A stretch of 64,000 nucleotides of DNA from Cristatella mucedo (Eukaryota; Bryozoa; Phylactolaemata; Cristatellidae): assembly GCA_009760855.2 (NCBI GenBank), contig WPIO01000116.1, positions 408,001 through 472,000 on the forward strand. The letters are read 5' to 3'. Made by a program: the position numbers and the translations under genes. This document shows, one piece after another, positions 1 through 13,812 of this stretch. Under the pieces are notes generated by a model. That model had not been told where the DNA came from. It ran no database searches and was given only the letters and a program-made list of their open reading frames with translations. Within the stretch, counting starts at the first letter, position 1. Each line of letters starts with the position of its first letter.

Positions 1-113
1 GCACCATGATTACTCGTGAAATCGGAATGGAAGTTTGCTGAGATGTTTGAAGTTTCGCGATCAGTGTTCGGCCGGTCTGCCACAACTCGTTCTACTGCCT
101 TTGATAGGATCTA
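1..113 (-). mobile_element. LN1 LINE fragment (reverse transcriptase N-terminal part)
   Basis: Positions 60-105 match, on the minus strand, the LN1 segment near 55080-55125 that lies just upstream of the palm domain. The fragment is the target into which the next LN1 copy inserted. It is too short and decayed to code for anything. Confidence 0.55.
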
Positions 114-150
114 ATGAATAGAGACTAGGTGGAAGTTGAAAAAGTAGTCT
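114..150. repeat. Left target-site duplication of LN1 copy
   Basis: This 37-bp stretch, beginning ATGAATAGAGACTAGG and ending AAAGTAGTCT, recurs at 1380-1415 as 36 bp with one indel and a few substitutions. The two copies bracket the LN1 insertion exactly, with the poly-(TAA) tail starting at 151. Long target-site duplications are typical of target-primed reverse transcription. Confidence 0.75.
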
Positions 151-1379
151 TAATAATAATAATAATAATAATAATGCACTTGATTAAGCGCATTCAGAGA
201 ACTCAATCTCTCTCCAGGCGCTTTACATTTCCTGCAAAGGAAAATACAATGGAATGATGAGTAGAATCCTGCTTGATAAACGAACAAAATAAATAACATG
301 GTTAGGGGTGACATGCACAGGGTCAGCATGCAAATGTGGTTAGTGGCAGCATGCACAGTGTCAGCACGCATAAGCACATCAAGGAAGAATCACAGGGACC
401 CTCTAAATGCTGTCCTAAACAGGTGTGTTTTTAAATTCTTTTTAAATGTGGTGAGGTCAGGGGATGTTCTGATGCAGGTCGGGAGGGAGTTCCAGGCTTT
501 GGGAGCACGCGAACTAAATGCACGGTCTTCAAATGATTTGAGGTTTGTACGAGGTATTTGTAGACTGTTTGATTCCGAAAAGCGGGTGGTACGATGCTTG
601 GCCTGATCGGGAGTATATCTGAGAGATAGGCTGCAGCCAAAGAATGAAGTTACCTAAAAGTGAGCGATAAAACCTTGAAGTCAATCCGTTGCTTGACTGG
701 TAGCCAGTGCAGGTCGGCGAGAAGTGGAGTATTGTGGCAACTGCGACGCTCACGACAGACAAGCCTAGCTGCAGAGTTTTGCACCAGCAGCAATCGCCTG
801 ATCGCACATGCCGGTAGGCCAGTAAGCAGTGAGTTGCAGAAGTCGAGACGGGATGTCACGCATGCATGGATGAACTTGAACGTGATATCCTTATCTTAAC
901 GAGCCTAATTTTAGCAATGTTATGAAGCTGAAAATAAATAGATGGTGAGCCGTGACAGCACACTAGGTAAGGCGGTTGCTTTCACGACCTCGATCCCGAG
1001 GTCGTGGGTTCGATTCCTACGGTGGGCGATTCTATATCGCCACTGCAAGCAGTGGTGATAGCCGTAAAGGCTCTTCTGTTGCTATACAAAAAAAGGCTGT
1101 TTAATCAGCTAGGATATTTTAGATTTGACTGTGGAGCTGATATGGTCGTCTAACGAGAGGTCGCTTTGGAATATGACACCTAGATTTCGAGCTGATTCAA
1201 CAGGAGATATGCTGGCAGAGCCAATTTTGAGCGTCAGCCTTTCCAATCCTGCGAATCACACTGGGTTCGCCCATAACTAGTAAATTAGTTTTATCCTCGT
1301 TAAGCCTTAGAAAATTTGCTGCCATCCATGTTTGGATGTCATCAATACATGCAGCAAGTGAGTTGAGAGAATTTAGATG
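151..1379 (-). mobile_element. 5'-truncated LN1 LINE copy with intact target-site duplication
   Basis: Minus-strand CR1/L2-like LINE copy. The 3' tail (TAA)n is at 151-174, followed by the LN1 3' UTR and the C-terminal part of the reverse-transcriptase ORF. Fragments such as the minus-strand reading at 529-640 correspond to the thumb-side region that is intact at 53803-54750. The copy is truncated at 1379 within the RT domain and carries a SINE-1 at 944-1112. Frame breaks show that it is dead. Confidence 0.85.
944..1112 (+). mobile_element. tRNA-derived SINE-1 inserted in LN1
   Basis: The box A region (GTGAGCCGTGACAGCACACTAGG) lies at 945 onward and a clear box B (GGTTCGATTCC) near 1008-1018. 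A 3' body follows with the sequence GCTCTTCTGTTGCTATAC and then TTAATCAGCTAGG. The same unit occurs at 10762, 30435 (-), 46204 (-) and 62404 (-). It interrupts an LN1 reading that is continuous in the paralogue near 14640, so it inserted after LN1 did. Confidence 0.8.
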
Positions 1380-1415
1380 ATGAATAGAGACTGGACGAAG
1401 TTGAAAAAGTAGTCT
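1380..1415. repeat. Right target-site duplication of LN1 copy
   Basis: Near-identical partner of 114-150. It marks the 5' junction of the truncated LN1 insertion. Confidence 0.75.
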
Positions 1416-1714
1416 ATTGCTGTTTCGTTAATTGCTCCATAAACTACTGCATTTTTTAAAGCCACGGGGCATGATCTGTGGCTAAGAATATAGTGATAAT
1501 GTTCGTTATACAAGGCAGCCACCACATATGAATCATACAAGTAGCACCGAGAGAATAGGGTCTGGTCAGCCAGTAGTCTTCATAGTTCTTCATTGATCAG
1601 GATACAAATTTCACGATGATTTCTCTCGTAAAATCTAGACTTTAAACTGTTCTACCTAGCGATTAAGAGGGTTCTATGTGGCTTTATTTTACAGGATGAT
1701 GATGTATTGATGAT
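1416..1714. other. Unassigned spacer
   Basis: No coding potential or recognised repeat is visible. The right edge (1695-1715) holds GATGATGAT-type simple sequence that probably belongs to the tail of the adjacent LN2. Confidence 0.4.
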
Positions 1715-2245
1715 GATGTATCTCCGTCAGTAACTCCACAAAGTCATAAAGACCATGTGGGCGTTACGCAGGAGAGTTTTGTATAGCCCACTCACAGCCT
1801 AAGCGGCTTTCGGTACGCATTCGGTAGCCAACAGACTTCGTCTCACGCAACAAAGAGAAAGTGGGAAGCATAGCAGAGTCAGGAGAGCAGTTGAGGTAGT
1901 GAGTAGCATAGAAGTAGCAGTTCAGGACCGCTGAAAAAGATGTGCCATAGTCGGCAGTAGGAGAGTAGTTGTCGTTGCGTAAGAATTGTGGAAGCTAGTT
2001 CCACAGCCTAGGACCTGCCGAGCTAAAGCTTCTGTCGCCAACTGTCTTTAAGCGGAGGAATGGGACAGCTAATTTATTGTCCACACAGGACCTGAGGACG
2101 CGAACAGGCTGAAACTGATGCAGCAGTTCAGCTAGGTACGAAGGAGCCAAGCCGTGGCGGGCCTTGTGGGTCAGCGTAAGAACTTTGCTCTGTATCCTTT
2201 GCTCAACCGGCAACCGTCCTAGCTCTTTCAGCAGAGGTGACGATT
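1715..2245 (-). mobile_element. LN2 LINE 3' fragment
   Basis: Begins with the LN2 3' terminus (GTATCTCCGTCAGTAACTCC on the plus strand). It runs through the C-terminal LINE ORF, where the minus-strand reading at 1995-2213 includes GDRSFSSAGPRLWN. That segment recurs at 47880-47940, 9960-10020 and 35230-35270. The fragment is 5'-truncated and frameshifted. Confidence 0.8.
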
Positions 2246-2249
2246 CTGA

Positions 2250-4005
2250 GAGAGGATTCAGCTATTTTCTGAATGGAATATCTGATCTGGTCCATGCTGA
2301 CAATGAAGCCAGAGAAGCGATCGGCAAGATAACCAGATCATCAAGCTGACCTCAGAGTAGTTGAGAGATGCTTAATGGAAAACGACATCCTTTATTGTAC
2401 TTTGCATCCGCGATTCACAAATACTTTTACAGAAGCTAGACTTAGCCTTAGCTAGGATGGATTGGTACTATCTACATTTCTCGGTCATTGCAGTTCTCGG
2501 ATGCTTGTTGATGGTCGGTCAGTCCTGATCTTTTGTATGCTTTCTCAAGCTTAGACTTAGTACACCTAGCCAGTTTAATGTCTACTTGCAGTAAATCCTA
2601 GGTTGTCTGGGCGAGGGCTTACAGTACACCCATTTAGGGCTATAAACCCGTCAATCATGTCAGCTAATGTCACTGTATAGCTTAATGTAGCATTGTGTTG
2701 TGTAGCTTCATTACCAAGCTTAAGCTCGTTAAACATTGCCTAAAGCTTTCTTAACGTATGGCTTAGCATAATTAGCCAGTGTAGTTTTAGCGGTCAACCA
2801 TAGTCCATCTGGAAGAGGGTACATTATGTGCTTGGTCAGATGTGCTAACTTGGTAAGTATCTCAGCTAGTGTCGTGTTCCAAAATTCGAACTTAAGAGCA
2901 AAAAAAGAAATGGGATTGGCCAGCATGGGCGAAAAAGATTTTTTACGAGCACATGATCGATATTAAGGATCTTGGGATTTCGCGATTTAAGCGCGAACTT
3001 TGAACTAAAAGGAGGGCTCACATATTATATACTGAATGTATTATATATTATAATATAATACATAATATAATATATAATATAAATAAATATATAATATATA
3101 TATATATATATATTAATATAATAATTACTAATAATAATATTAATAAATACATTAATATATTGATTATAATATTATATATATATTATATTATATACTGAAT
3201 TATATTATATACTGAATGACATCCCCGTGAGGTCAAACGAGCAGAATTTGGTTATAATAATAGAGAATGAGAGCATGCATTTGTAAGAAAATATGTTAGA
3301 TAGTGTGCAACAATTGCAGTAAGTGAATTCACTCAAATAAACCAACATTGAAATTTTTTAAGTGTGTCCTCAAAATTTTGAACCGGACGTGTTAGTTAGA
3401 TTTTGCAAATGAATTTTAAAGTCATCCTTATAGAGGAAAGATCGTTTCATAGCACACACATGAGACCGGCAAAAGAAATTAAAAGAATGTTTTTTTGCAT
3501 GGTCCAGGATAGATTACCAACACCACTGGCAGCTAGATTGTGGAAAGACTAAGATTATAAGACCGGAAAGACTGCTTCTGCAAATGGTTTGAAATTGAGG
3601 TATAGATGAGCAATAAAAGCCACTGATATACCGTTCTCAATTTATCTAGGAGCGTGAAAGAAGGAGATACTTGTCCAAGATACGTTGAATATGTTTGGGC
3701 AGTCACTTAATTTCAGTCAGATTTTGATCACAGCAACCAGGTCGATATTGTGGTCGATAGTAATTTTATGTAGTTCTAGGTCTTTTACACGTTGAGACAA
3801 AGAAAAAGTTGCAAAGTATATTATTCAAATTTATTACTGGGAATATAGCAGGCCTGATGGCCATAAAGTTGAAGCGATTCACAGCTAATACTTAAGGATG
3901 ATCGCCCAGGGCGACTAGGCGAAATGCTAGGAATGCTAATCAAACACGCCTCCTTCACGGACGAGCTAATCTTCAGTAGGTTTGCTATGCGTGCGAAATG
4001 CATAA
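2250..4005 (-). mobile_element. Degenerate LN1 endonuclease/linker region
   Basis: Positions 2250-2990 match the LN1 linker between endonuclease and RT (compare 55480-56240). Positions 3420-4005 match the LN1 N-terminal region (compare 58440-59066). The minus-strand reading at 3821-4003 shares SxVKEACLISIPS-like sequence with the LN1 5' segment at 58869-59066. The element is heavily mutated and is split by AT-rich DNA at 3020-3215. Confidence 0.6.
3020..3215. repeat. AT-rich simple sequence
   Basis: Imperfect (TA)n/(AAT)n tract with almost no G or C, interrupting the degenerate LN1 copy. Confidence 0.85.
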
Positions 4006-4009
4006 TTAA

Positions 4010-4747
4010 AGTACTGCGACGTAACGATAAATAAAATACAAATAAATAAATAATAATATATAATTATATAATAATAATAATAACGAATATAGCAAACGTA
4101 ACGATAAATGTTTTCAAACGACTCCGATAGCGAAACCAAAATAAACAGGCACGCACCTCACGAATAAAAAGGTTACTAAGAGTCTGCCAACATAAATGTC
4201 CAGCCTATTTGGAGGCCATTGCCCTGAAGCTCGGCTCTTAAGGCAGTAAGCATTTAGATGTAAATAGATAGATAGTTTCTTGGGTGTTCTGGTTTTAAAA
4301 AAAAGCAAAGATTTTAACAGGATTTAGCTGCATCGGTTTCCGTTTACGATGTGGGCAAGAACTTCAATTTTAGAAAATATGCATTCAATGGCTATCAAAG
4401 CTAATACTCACAGTTTTGGAATCAGCCTGCTTATAGAGACCTACATATTACTATTCAATTACGTTTGTTTATAGCGTAATAAAATTAGACCAAAAACAGC
4501 ATTTAGTTTTATTAAAGCTGCACAACACCATCTTTAAAATTACATGGGTTGTGGATTTACTGGTCGCTATAGTTCTAATATTGTTGAAATTCACCATCTT
4601 AGCAAGAGACAGCTGATTGCTGTTTTTAGTTTTGGCAGTTTCGTCGGCGCATCCAGGAATCCCAACAACAAAAGTGTTCCTTACTATGTACTCCGTCAAG
4701 TTACCAAACACTGACGAGTTTATTTAAACTTGATCGGCCTAAAATGC
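4010..4747. other. Unassigned spacer with AT-rich run
   Basis: An A/T-rich stretch occupies 4025-4085. The rest has only short open frames and no recognised repeat. The phrase at 4315-4365 (TAGCTGCATCGGTTTCCGTTTACGAT) resembles 59385-59410, which flanks LN1's 5' end, so 4110-4380 may be the outer 5' region of LN1. Confidence 0.35.
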
Positions 4748-6800
4748 GCTTGATAATTATTTTCATAATAATACATTTGATATAGCGCTCTCAAGAAGAA
4801 CTCAATCACTTTCTAGGCACTTTACATTTGCTGCAAACGAAGCACGTTCGAATGGTTAGTGGTAGCATGCTCATTAAACGACAAAAATAACATGGTTAGA
4901 GCGGCATGCACACTATCGGCATGCAAATGTGGTTAGTGGCAGCATGCACAGTGTCAGCACGCATAAGCACGTAAAGGACGATACGCAGAGACCAGCCAAA
5001 TGCCGGAACAAGTAGGAGTGTTTTTAGATTCTTTTCGAATGTGTTCAAGTCACGAGATGTCACGACAAAAGTCGAAAGTGAGTTCCTGGCTTGGGAGATA
5101 AGGCACTGTCTCCAAAGGATTTGAGATGTGTACTAGGTGTGGGTAAACAGTGTGCTATTGAAAAGCGGTTAGTACTATGCTCAGCAGGGTTACAGAGTAG
5201 GTCTGACAGGTAGGCTGGAGCCATAGAATGAAGAGACCTAAAAGTGAGAGTCTGAAACCTATAAATTGGCTGCGTTGCTAGACTGGGAGCCAGTGCAGGT
5301 AGGAGAGAAGCAGTGAGATCTGACAACTGCAAAGCGTGAAGCACAAGGCGAGCTGCAGAGTTTTGCGAAAGCTGTAAGCACTTGAGTAAGCCGGCAGATA
5401 GCCTAGCAAGCGGTGAGTTACATAAGTCGAACGGGATATCACAAATTGATTTACCAATTTATATGCAATATCCCTGTCTAAACGAGCTCCTATCAAAGCA
5501 ACTGTATGTAGCTGAAAATAGGCAGGCTTGGCTGTGGAGCTGATGTGGTAGCCTAATGAAAAGTCACTTTGAAACATGACACCTAGATTTCATGCAGATT
5601 CTACAGATGTGCTAGTAGAGCCGATTGTAGGCGTTAGCCTTTTCAATTTCCGAATCACACTAGGTTTGCTTATAACTAGTAAGCTGGTTTTATCATCATT
5701 CAGTTTAAGAACATTTACTGTCATCCATGTTCGCATGTCATCAATAAGTGCAGAGAGGGAGTTGAAAGAATTAAACGTGCTGGAGGACAGGGGGATCAAC
5801 GCGACTATAAAAATGAGTGTAATCCGCATAGGCGTGGAAGCCTAGATTGTGTTTAGCAATAACATTGGCAAAGGGAAGACTATAAAGCGTGAACATAACT
5901 AGACCAAGCACAGATTCCTGATTTGCCCCCTATTTCAGAGGTTGATCGGATGATCTTGTCCATTCACGTTAAAACTCCAGAGTCTCCCACTGAAATCAGA
6001 CATGAACTAATGCAGTGCATTGCCAGTGATATTTAGATGATAGGTGCTCAAGAAGTACTTGGTGACCGATAGTCTCACAAGCTGTCGAATGATTGAGCAC
6101 CACAATCAGACAGACTCTACCTAATTCCGAATTACTAAATACGTCGTTATGTACCTGAAGCAATTGTGACTCTCTGGAGCGATTAGCTCTAGAACCAGGC
6201 TGGAACTTGTTAGTGAGGTTTGAAATTTTAATTTATTAGTTCAGCTGACCTGCTACGAATCGTTCCAGTGTCTTTGTTAGGAATTATAGAAGGGATAAAG
6301 GATGCAAGGTGCTCAAGTTCTCTTGGTCCTCGTGTTGCTTTCTTGAGTAGTGGCCTTACAGTAACCTTTTTGACAGGCATTAGGACATGACCTGAGACTA
6401 ACGACATATTTATTATGTTGTTTATGCCTAGCAGCAACAAATCAATATATCTTAGAAGAATGACAGTGGGAATAGGGTTCGGGGGGCGAGTTGTCTTCTT
6501 TGATTTGGAAATGGGCTTTCGGATGAGGTCACTAGTGACCTCCTGACTGTAGACATTGAGTAGCTGCATTGAATTTATGGACAGGATTCCAGAGGGATTC
6601 TGCCATCTTAGGGATAGACTCCCTACCTAATCTTGTCTATCTTTTGACGAAGAAACTAGTGCAGCGATAAGCTAGATTACCACAGGGATCACGACATTAG
6701 GAACTAACATGGTGGTGGTTAAGGCGACGGTTGATCGTTGAGACAAGCATTTTTGGATTGTGCACCTGTGATTTGGTAACCTGTAGGTCAAGCAGTTATA
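4748..6800 (-). mobile_element. Long LN1 copy, decayed
   Basis: The 3' end is near 4748-4830 (tail ATAATAAT, then the GCGCTCTCAAGAAGAACTCA motif). Reading upstream on the minus strand come the RT C-terminus (5060-5577), the segment after the YADD motif (5590-5829, with LNDDKTSLLVIS) and the RT start (6228-6569, with TRPPNPIPTVILLRYIDLLL). Linker sequence follows to about 6800. Frames are shifted between segments, so no full protein is made. Confidence 0.8.
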
Positions 6801-8454
<1,654 letters not shown>

Positions 8455-8760
8455 CTAGTCAACGCACAGATATAGCTGTCGGAAGCGGGCACAATGTCGG
8501 CACACATAAGCACAGAACGGATGGACCGCATAGGCCCACTAGATGGTATCACAGACAGGTGCTTCTCAAGTTTCTTTAAAATTTCATTAAGGCAGGGGAT
8601 GTTGTGACGCCAATAAGGAATAACTTCCAGGCCTTGGGAGCATACGAAACTTAAACCTTGGTCTACAAATGTTTCTTGAGGTTCGTACGAGTTATAGCTG
8701 AACGATTTGAGTAAGATCTGCAGGTTTTACAAGGCTTGGCCTGGTGCTGGAGTAGTTATG
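8455..8760 (-). mobile_element. Degenerate LN1 3' fragment
   Basis: Matches the LN1 3' UTR and the last RT codons (compare 53711-54019), for example CACATAAGCACAGAACGG, AGGGGATGTTGTGACGC and CCAGGCCTTGGGAGCATACGAA. Many substitutions are present. Confidence 0.7.
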
Positions 8761-9148
8761 ATAAAATAGATTTCTAGATTTAAGCAAATCTTCATACGCT
8801 ACCAATCAAATGTGCCCATTCACTACTACTTGCTGTACAATAACTTGAACTTTAATGTTCATTTAAAGCAACTTTGGAGTTATGTTGGCAGACAGGTACT
8901 CTTTATGGTTATTGCTGCTTCACCTTTACTAAATCAAGTACAGAATATGTTTTGAGTGGGATATATGTGAACCTGAATTCCATGTAGTGCGCAACAAAAG
9001 TCTCAACATTGCTAAATATCGTTAAACATGACACAATGGCAAAGCTTATGTGAAATGTTAGCGAATTGCTATTTATTTAGGCCATATTATAGAGAGTTGG
9101 GATAGTGCACTTTTCCGCTATTGGATGACACACAATTTGAAATATATA

Positions 9149-9179
<31 letters not shown>

Positions 9180-9692
9180 ATATACTATATAATATATAAT
9201 AATAATATAATATATAATAATAATAATATAAATATATATAAATATATAACCAAACTAATAATGATAACAGTATATACAAATTTAAATGGGTTTTCGGAAA
9301 GCTTTATTTCTATGTAGGTACTTTGCAATTCAAACTGCAGAGTAATCAAAAAAACCTAGTTCAGCATCTTTGAAGCAAATCTCTGATTAGATAGTTTCGG
9401 AAAAATCAAATTGAAACGTAAGAGAAGCATAAGAACTAAAACATTTAATAAATCAATTACTTCACTTGTATTGAGCCTTCAGATAATTTAATACTTGTAA
9501 ATACTTGTAAGCTCTTTGCGTATGTCGAATGGCTCGCCACCTGGGCCGTAATCTGTAAACACAATTGGCTTAGTCAGCTCCAGTAGAATAAATAATAATG
9601 CCACCTGCCTTGGCTTTCCTAAATGTCACTGACAATATAAGTGCGACTTGCATGTAGCTTTTGAAGTTCTACAGACATGATATTTGTATATC
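8761..9692. other. Unassigned DNA with AT-rich tract
   Basis: Positions 9140-9250 are (TA)n/(AAT)n simple sequence. The remainder has no recognisable feature. Confidence 0.4.
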
Positions 9693-10105
9693 TCAGTCTG
9701 TAACTCCACAAACTCATGCAGACCATGTATGTTTTATGCAAGAGACTTTTCTATGGCACTTTAAATGATTAAGCGGCTTTTGGTGTGCATTCTTTAGCCT
9801 AGTAACTTCATGTCATGTCATAAAGAGAAATTAGGAAACATAGCTTAGTCAAGTAGGCAGTTGAGGTACAGCTAGAATGAAAATAGCAAATCCTGATTTC
9901 TGGAAGGAATTTGCCTTCGTCGGCAGGAGGAGTGTAGATATCGTTGCTTGAGAGTATTCGAAGTCAGTTCCACAGTCTGGACCTGCAGAGCGAAAGCTAC
10001 TATCGGCAACGGTCTTCAGCGTGAGAAATGGAGCAGCTAATCTATTGTCGGTAGAATACCTTAAGGAACGAACGACGAGGAAAGCTACTAATGTCAAAAG
10101 CAAAA
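9693..10105 (-). mobile_element. LN2 LINE 3' fragment
   Basis: The LN2 terminus lies at about 9693-9735 and the GTxxxCTCCACAAACTCATG block follows. The minus-strand reading at 9849-10103 includes LAAPFLTLKTVADSSFRSAGP, which aligns with LAVPFLRLKTVGDRSFSSAGP of other copies. It is 5'-truncated. Confidence 0.75.
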
Positions 10106-10239
10106 GCGAAAGGAACAGGAGAAACTGGCTATACTAACTCCAGATGATTTTGCTGGTTAGTTCGGACTGATAACTAACTTATCAGCCCCAATTTTCCGAT
10201 AATACTAGGACTCGAGTCTTAAAAGCCCTGTACTGAAGC

Positions 10240-10318
10240 CTGAATGAAAAGTAAAGCGCCTCAAGAGGGATGAAGTTCTCTGAGGGCGCTTTATCAAGTG
10301 CATTATTATTATTAACTA
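10240..10318 (+). mobile_element. LN1 3'-terminal tip
   Basis: Only the last roughly 70 bp of LN1 are present: AAAGCGCCTCAAGAGG, then AAGTTCTCTGAGGGCGCTTT and an (ATT)n tail. This is an extremely 5'-truncated insertion. Confidence 0.75.
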
Positions 10319-10567
10319 GAAAATTAAAATGAATTGTGATTTGATTTCCGTAGATTTTTCTCTGGCTTCCAGCTTGAGGTTCGCGGCTAGAGGATTTCAG
10401 AAGCTATTCAGAATGTAGCTTCCGAATTGCTGTTTTTCGGAAGACGGCAACCAGGCATCGAAAGATTCGTTTCGTACGTATTATGCAGCTCGTCGACAGT
10501 GAGAAAGCTTCCAGCAGCTCTTCAGCGATTCGCTGCGACAGAGATAGTCCACACGCAGGTGGCTTAA

Positions 10568-13200
10568 TAATAACGACAAGAATGATAATGCATTTTTATA
10601 CTATTCACTAAAAACATGTTTCAAATCACTTTAACCATGCTGTAAAAAAGCACGATTAAATGGTTGGTGGTAATTTGCACTTTTGACATGCTTAACGTGG
10701 CTCGAAGCGACATTAGCATTGACAACATAAATACTGTTCGTAGTAGCACACACATTTGCATTAGCCGTGATGGCACACTAGTTAAGGTGCCAACTTTACA
10801 CGCCCTCGGTCCCAATGCTGTGGGTTCAAATCCTGCGTTCGGCGATCCTTTCTTGCCTCTACAAGTGCTGGTGAAAGCCCTAAGAGCTCTTCTGTCGCAA
10901 TACAAGAGAGACTGTCAAATCAGCTAGTATTTTGGTTGTTTACCCAAAATCTTACTTACAACGAATGACATTAAAATCGTGCACTATGAGCTTTCATAGA
11001 AAGTTTGTCCAGTCTGAGGATGGCGTGATGCAAGTTTGAAGTGAACTCCAGGCTTTGGAAGCATTCAAACTAAAGGACCGATTATAAAGGATTGAATGTC
11101 CCTACAAGGTGTAGCGAAGGAATTTTAGTCAGAAAATTTGTCCGTTTAATGCATATCCTGATGGCGGAGTAGTTTTGACTGGTTGGCTGAAGCTAAAGAA
11201 CGAAGGGATCTAAAAATGTGTAAAAAAACCTTGAAGTCATTAAACTGCTTAACTGGGAGCCAGTGCAGGTCAACCAGATGTTTTGTGATAATAATAATAT
11301 TAATATTATTAACACATTGGATAAAGCACCGTTATAAAACTCGATCTCTTTCTAGGAACTTTGCATTTACTGCAAGGGAGCACGATCGAGTGATGCGGCA
11401 ACTGCGACGCTCATGGCAGACATGCATGCCTATGCTGCACAGTTTAGCACCAACTGCAAGCGCCTGATTTCACAGGCAGGTTGATCAGCAAGCGGTGAGT
11501 TATAGAATTCGAGACGGGATGTAACACATAAATAGACCACTTTCGACGCATCATGCCTGGTCATCATGCAAGCCCAAATGTAGCAGTGCTACGTAGCTTA
11601 AAGGAGGCAGATTTGACCTTGACCATGGTTCAGATGTGGGCGTCTAATAAAAAGCTACTTAGGAAGAAGACACCTAGATTTCGTGCTGACTCAACCGGAT
11701 ATATGGCGGTAGAGCAGATTTTGATGGATAGTTTTTTCATTTCTGAACCGCTCTTGGTTTTCCAATAACTAGTAAGTTGGTTTTATCGTTGTACTTAAAT
11801 TAGTAAAGCTTGTTGCCATCCAGATGCACACTTTATCAGTACAAGCAGCAAGCGAGTTAAGAGAATTAGACGTGCTGGAGAGCCGGGAAGGACTAAAACA
11901 AAGGTACAACTGAGTGCCATCTGTATAAAAGTGAAAGTCTAGATTATGCCTGAAAATTTCATCCGAAAAAGGAAAGTATAAATCAGGAAAAGAACTGGAC
12001 AAGAACGGAGCCCTGAGGTACATCGTTCTTCAGTAGCTATTCTTACGATCTTTGTCCATACGCATCAACGCTCTGCAATGTCTCCCTGGGATTCATACGA
12101 TTGGAATGCAGTGCCAGTGATGGTCAGGCGAGATGAGCGGTGCTCAAGAAGAACCTCAGTTATCGATAGTATTAAAAGCTGTTGGAAGATCAAGCACCAA
12201 AAGCTGACAGACTCTACCAAAGTCGGCATTCCTAAAAGGTTCGTTATACACCCGTAGCAATGCTGATTCTGTGGAGTGATTAGCTTTCAAACAACACCGG
12301 AACTTATGAGCTTGGTTCAAAGTTTGATCATTAGAGTTCAGATGACCTGAAAAATCAATTTCAGTTTATTTGATGAGAAAGGTGGATGAGAAATTGAGCT
12401 GAATTTGCTCAAGTTCACTTGGCCTAATGATGCTTTCTAAAATAGTTTCCCGACTACGGCATTTTTGAAAGGCTCTGGGAAAGACCCGAGGTAATATTGT
12501 TAGTTGTGCATGGAAGCAGCAGATCTATGCCTTTCAGACGAAATATAATGTGAACAGGGTCTCAACATCTAGTTGCCTTTTTTATTGGGGGGTGAGTATT
12601 AAGATGATTCACTTGTCACCTCTTTGAATTTGGACGTTGAGTGGCTGCTCTGAATTGAGGGTTATGAATGAGTGCAGTGAGGATTCTGTCACCGTAGGGC
12701 TGGGCTCTAATTTTGTCAGTCTTGTAAATAAAATAGCAACAGATGTGATCAGAAAGATCCCCACAATTAACTCAAGGTAATGATCTAATCTAAAGCGGCT
12801 GACAATGTGGTTAATCGCAGACATCAGAACTTTCGGATGTTGCTTCGTCTTTGATTCAGCAATGCTTATATCGATTTGAGACTTGGCCTTTCCTAGGATC
12901 GATTGGTAAAATCTACAGTAGTCTTTGTATGCCTGTCGATAGACTCTTCATTCCCAAATGGTCAGTCCTTACATTTTGTGATCTCTCTTCCAGGCCTTTT
13001 CTCAATAGACCTGGCTATGTTAATGTCGGCGGCGAACCATACGCGATCTGCGCAAGGATGCACAGTGGGCAGACATTCAGACGTGCAAACTCGTCGGCCG
13101 TGCAAGTTAGTGTCGTGTTGCAGCATTGTACGAATGGTAACGAGTCGAAAAAGATTGATTGGAAGTCGCAACAAAGTTAATCTCGCCTGAGCCGCATCAC
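10568..13200 (-). mobile_element. Long decayed LN1 copy
   Basis: The 3' end is near 10568. RT C-terminal sequence lies at about 10990-11520. The region with the YADD neighbourhood lies at 11769-12023, where the minus reading has HNLDFHFYTDGTQLYLCFSPS, so the alanine and first aspartate of YADD are replaced. The RT N-terminal part is at 12050-12500, and linker and distal endonuclease sequence run to about 13200. An internal (ATT)-rich LN1 tip lies at 11290-11390 and a SINE-1 at 10762. Confidence 0.75.
10762..10927 (+). mobile_element. tRNA-derived SINE-1
   Basis: Box A region near 10765-10785 (AGCCGTGATGGCACACTAG) and box B GGTTCAAATCC near 10813. It ends AATCAGCTAG, and its length of about 165 bp matches the other copies. 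Confidence 0.8.
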
Positions 13201-13812
13201 CGTCAGGTGTGAAGAGAGATTTCGCGATTAAAATGTGACATGAGATAACAAAGAAGAATTCAAACCGATCAAGTTTGGCAAGTCCTCAGATCAGCAAAAG
13301 CTGGAGACAATGCGACACGGTAGCATGCAGCTGCATGGGAACGATCGATCGAGTGTTTGACCGTCGATATTACTGACATCATCATGTGCACACTGGCCGA
13401 ACGATAAAATAGGCGAATCAGTGCATGATATCCTGCGCGTTTATGCTGGGTGCACCTGCGGCTTCTGCCGTTGTAATTAGAAAAGAGGCCTGACACTAAT
13501 GTATATGCCTTTAAATGTGGCCACTAGTTAACCCATTGACCCAGTACAGTGTCTAGCCACTAATACATATTTTATTTCTTGACGTTTGCTATGATTAATC
13601 GAGCTCTCGTATATGCACGCTGTGAGAGAAATAAAGAGAGAATCTTTTTCACCGCTCACACCATCAGTGTCTCCGTGAGACTCCACTAGAACTACTGCCA
13701 CAGCCACAGAGAATATAATACGTCAGTTGGTTGCAGTGTGCGCGGGGGGGGGGCAGCTCTATGCTTAGCCGCGATGGGAGCCCTTGTCTTAGTGGGTTTG
13801 ACTAGGGCGCCA
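13201..13812. other. Unassigned DNA
   Basis: Holds a G10-type homopolymer near 13744-13753. An AATAAAG signal near 13630 is followed by a CT/CA-rich stretch of the sort seen at LTR ends, but no second LTR or coding sequence accompanies it. No host exon is evident. Confidence 0.3.

Noticed and set aside
3020-3215. AT-rich tract as a replication origin or matrix attachment site
   Set aside because: Base composition alone is not evidence. Similar tracts occur at 9140-9250 and 55610-55700 as simple repeats.
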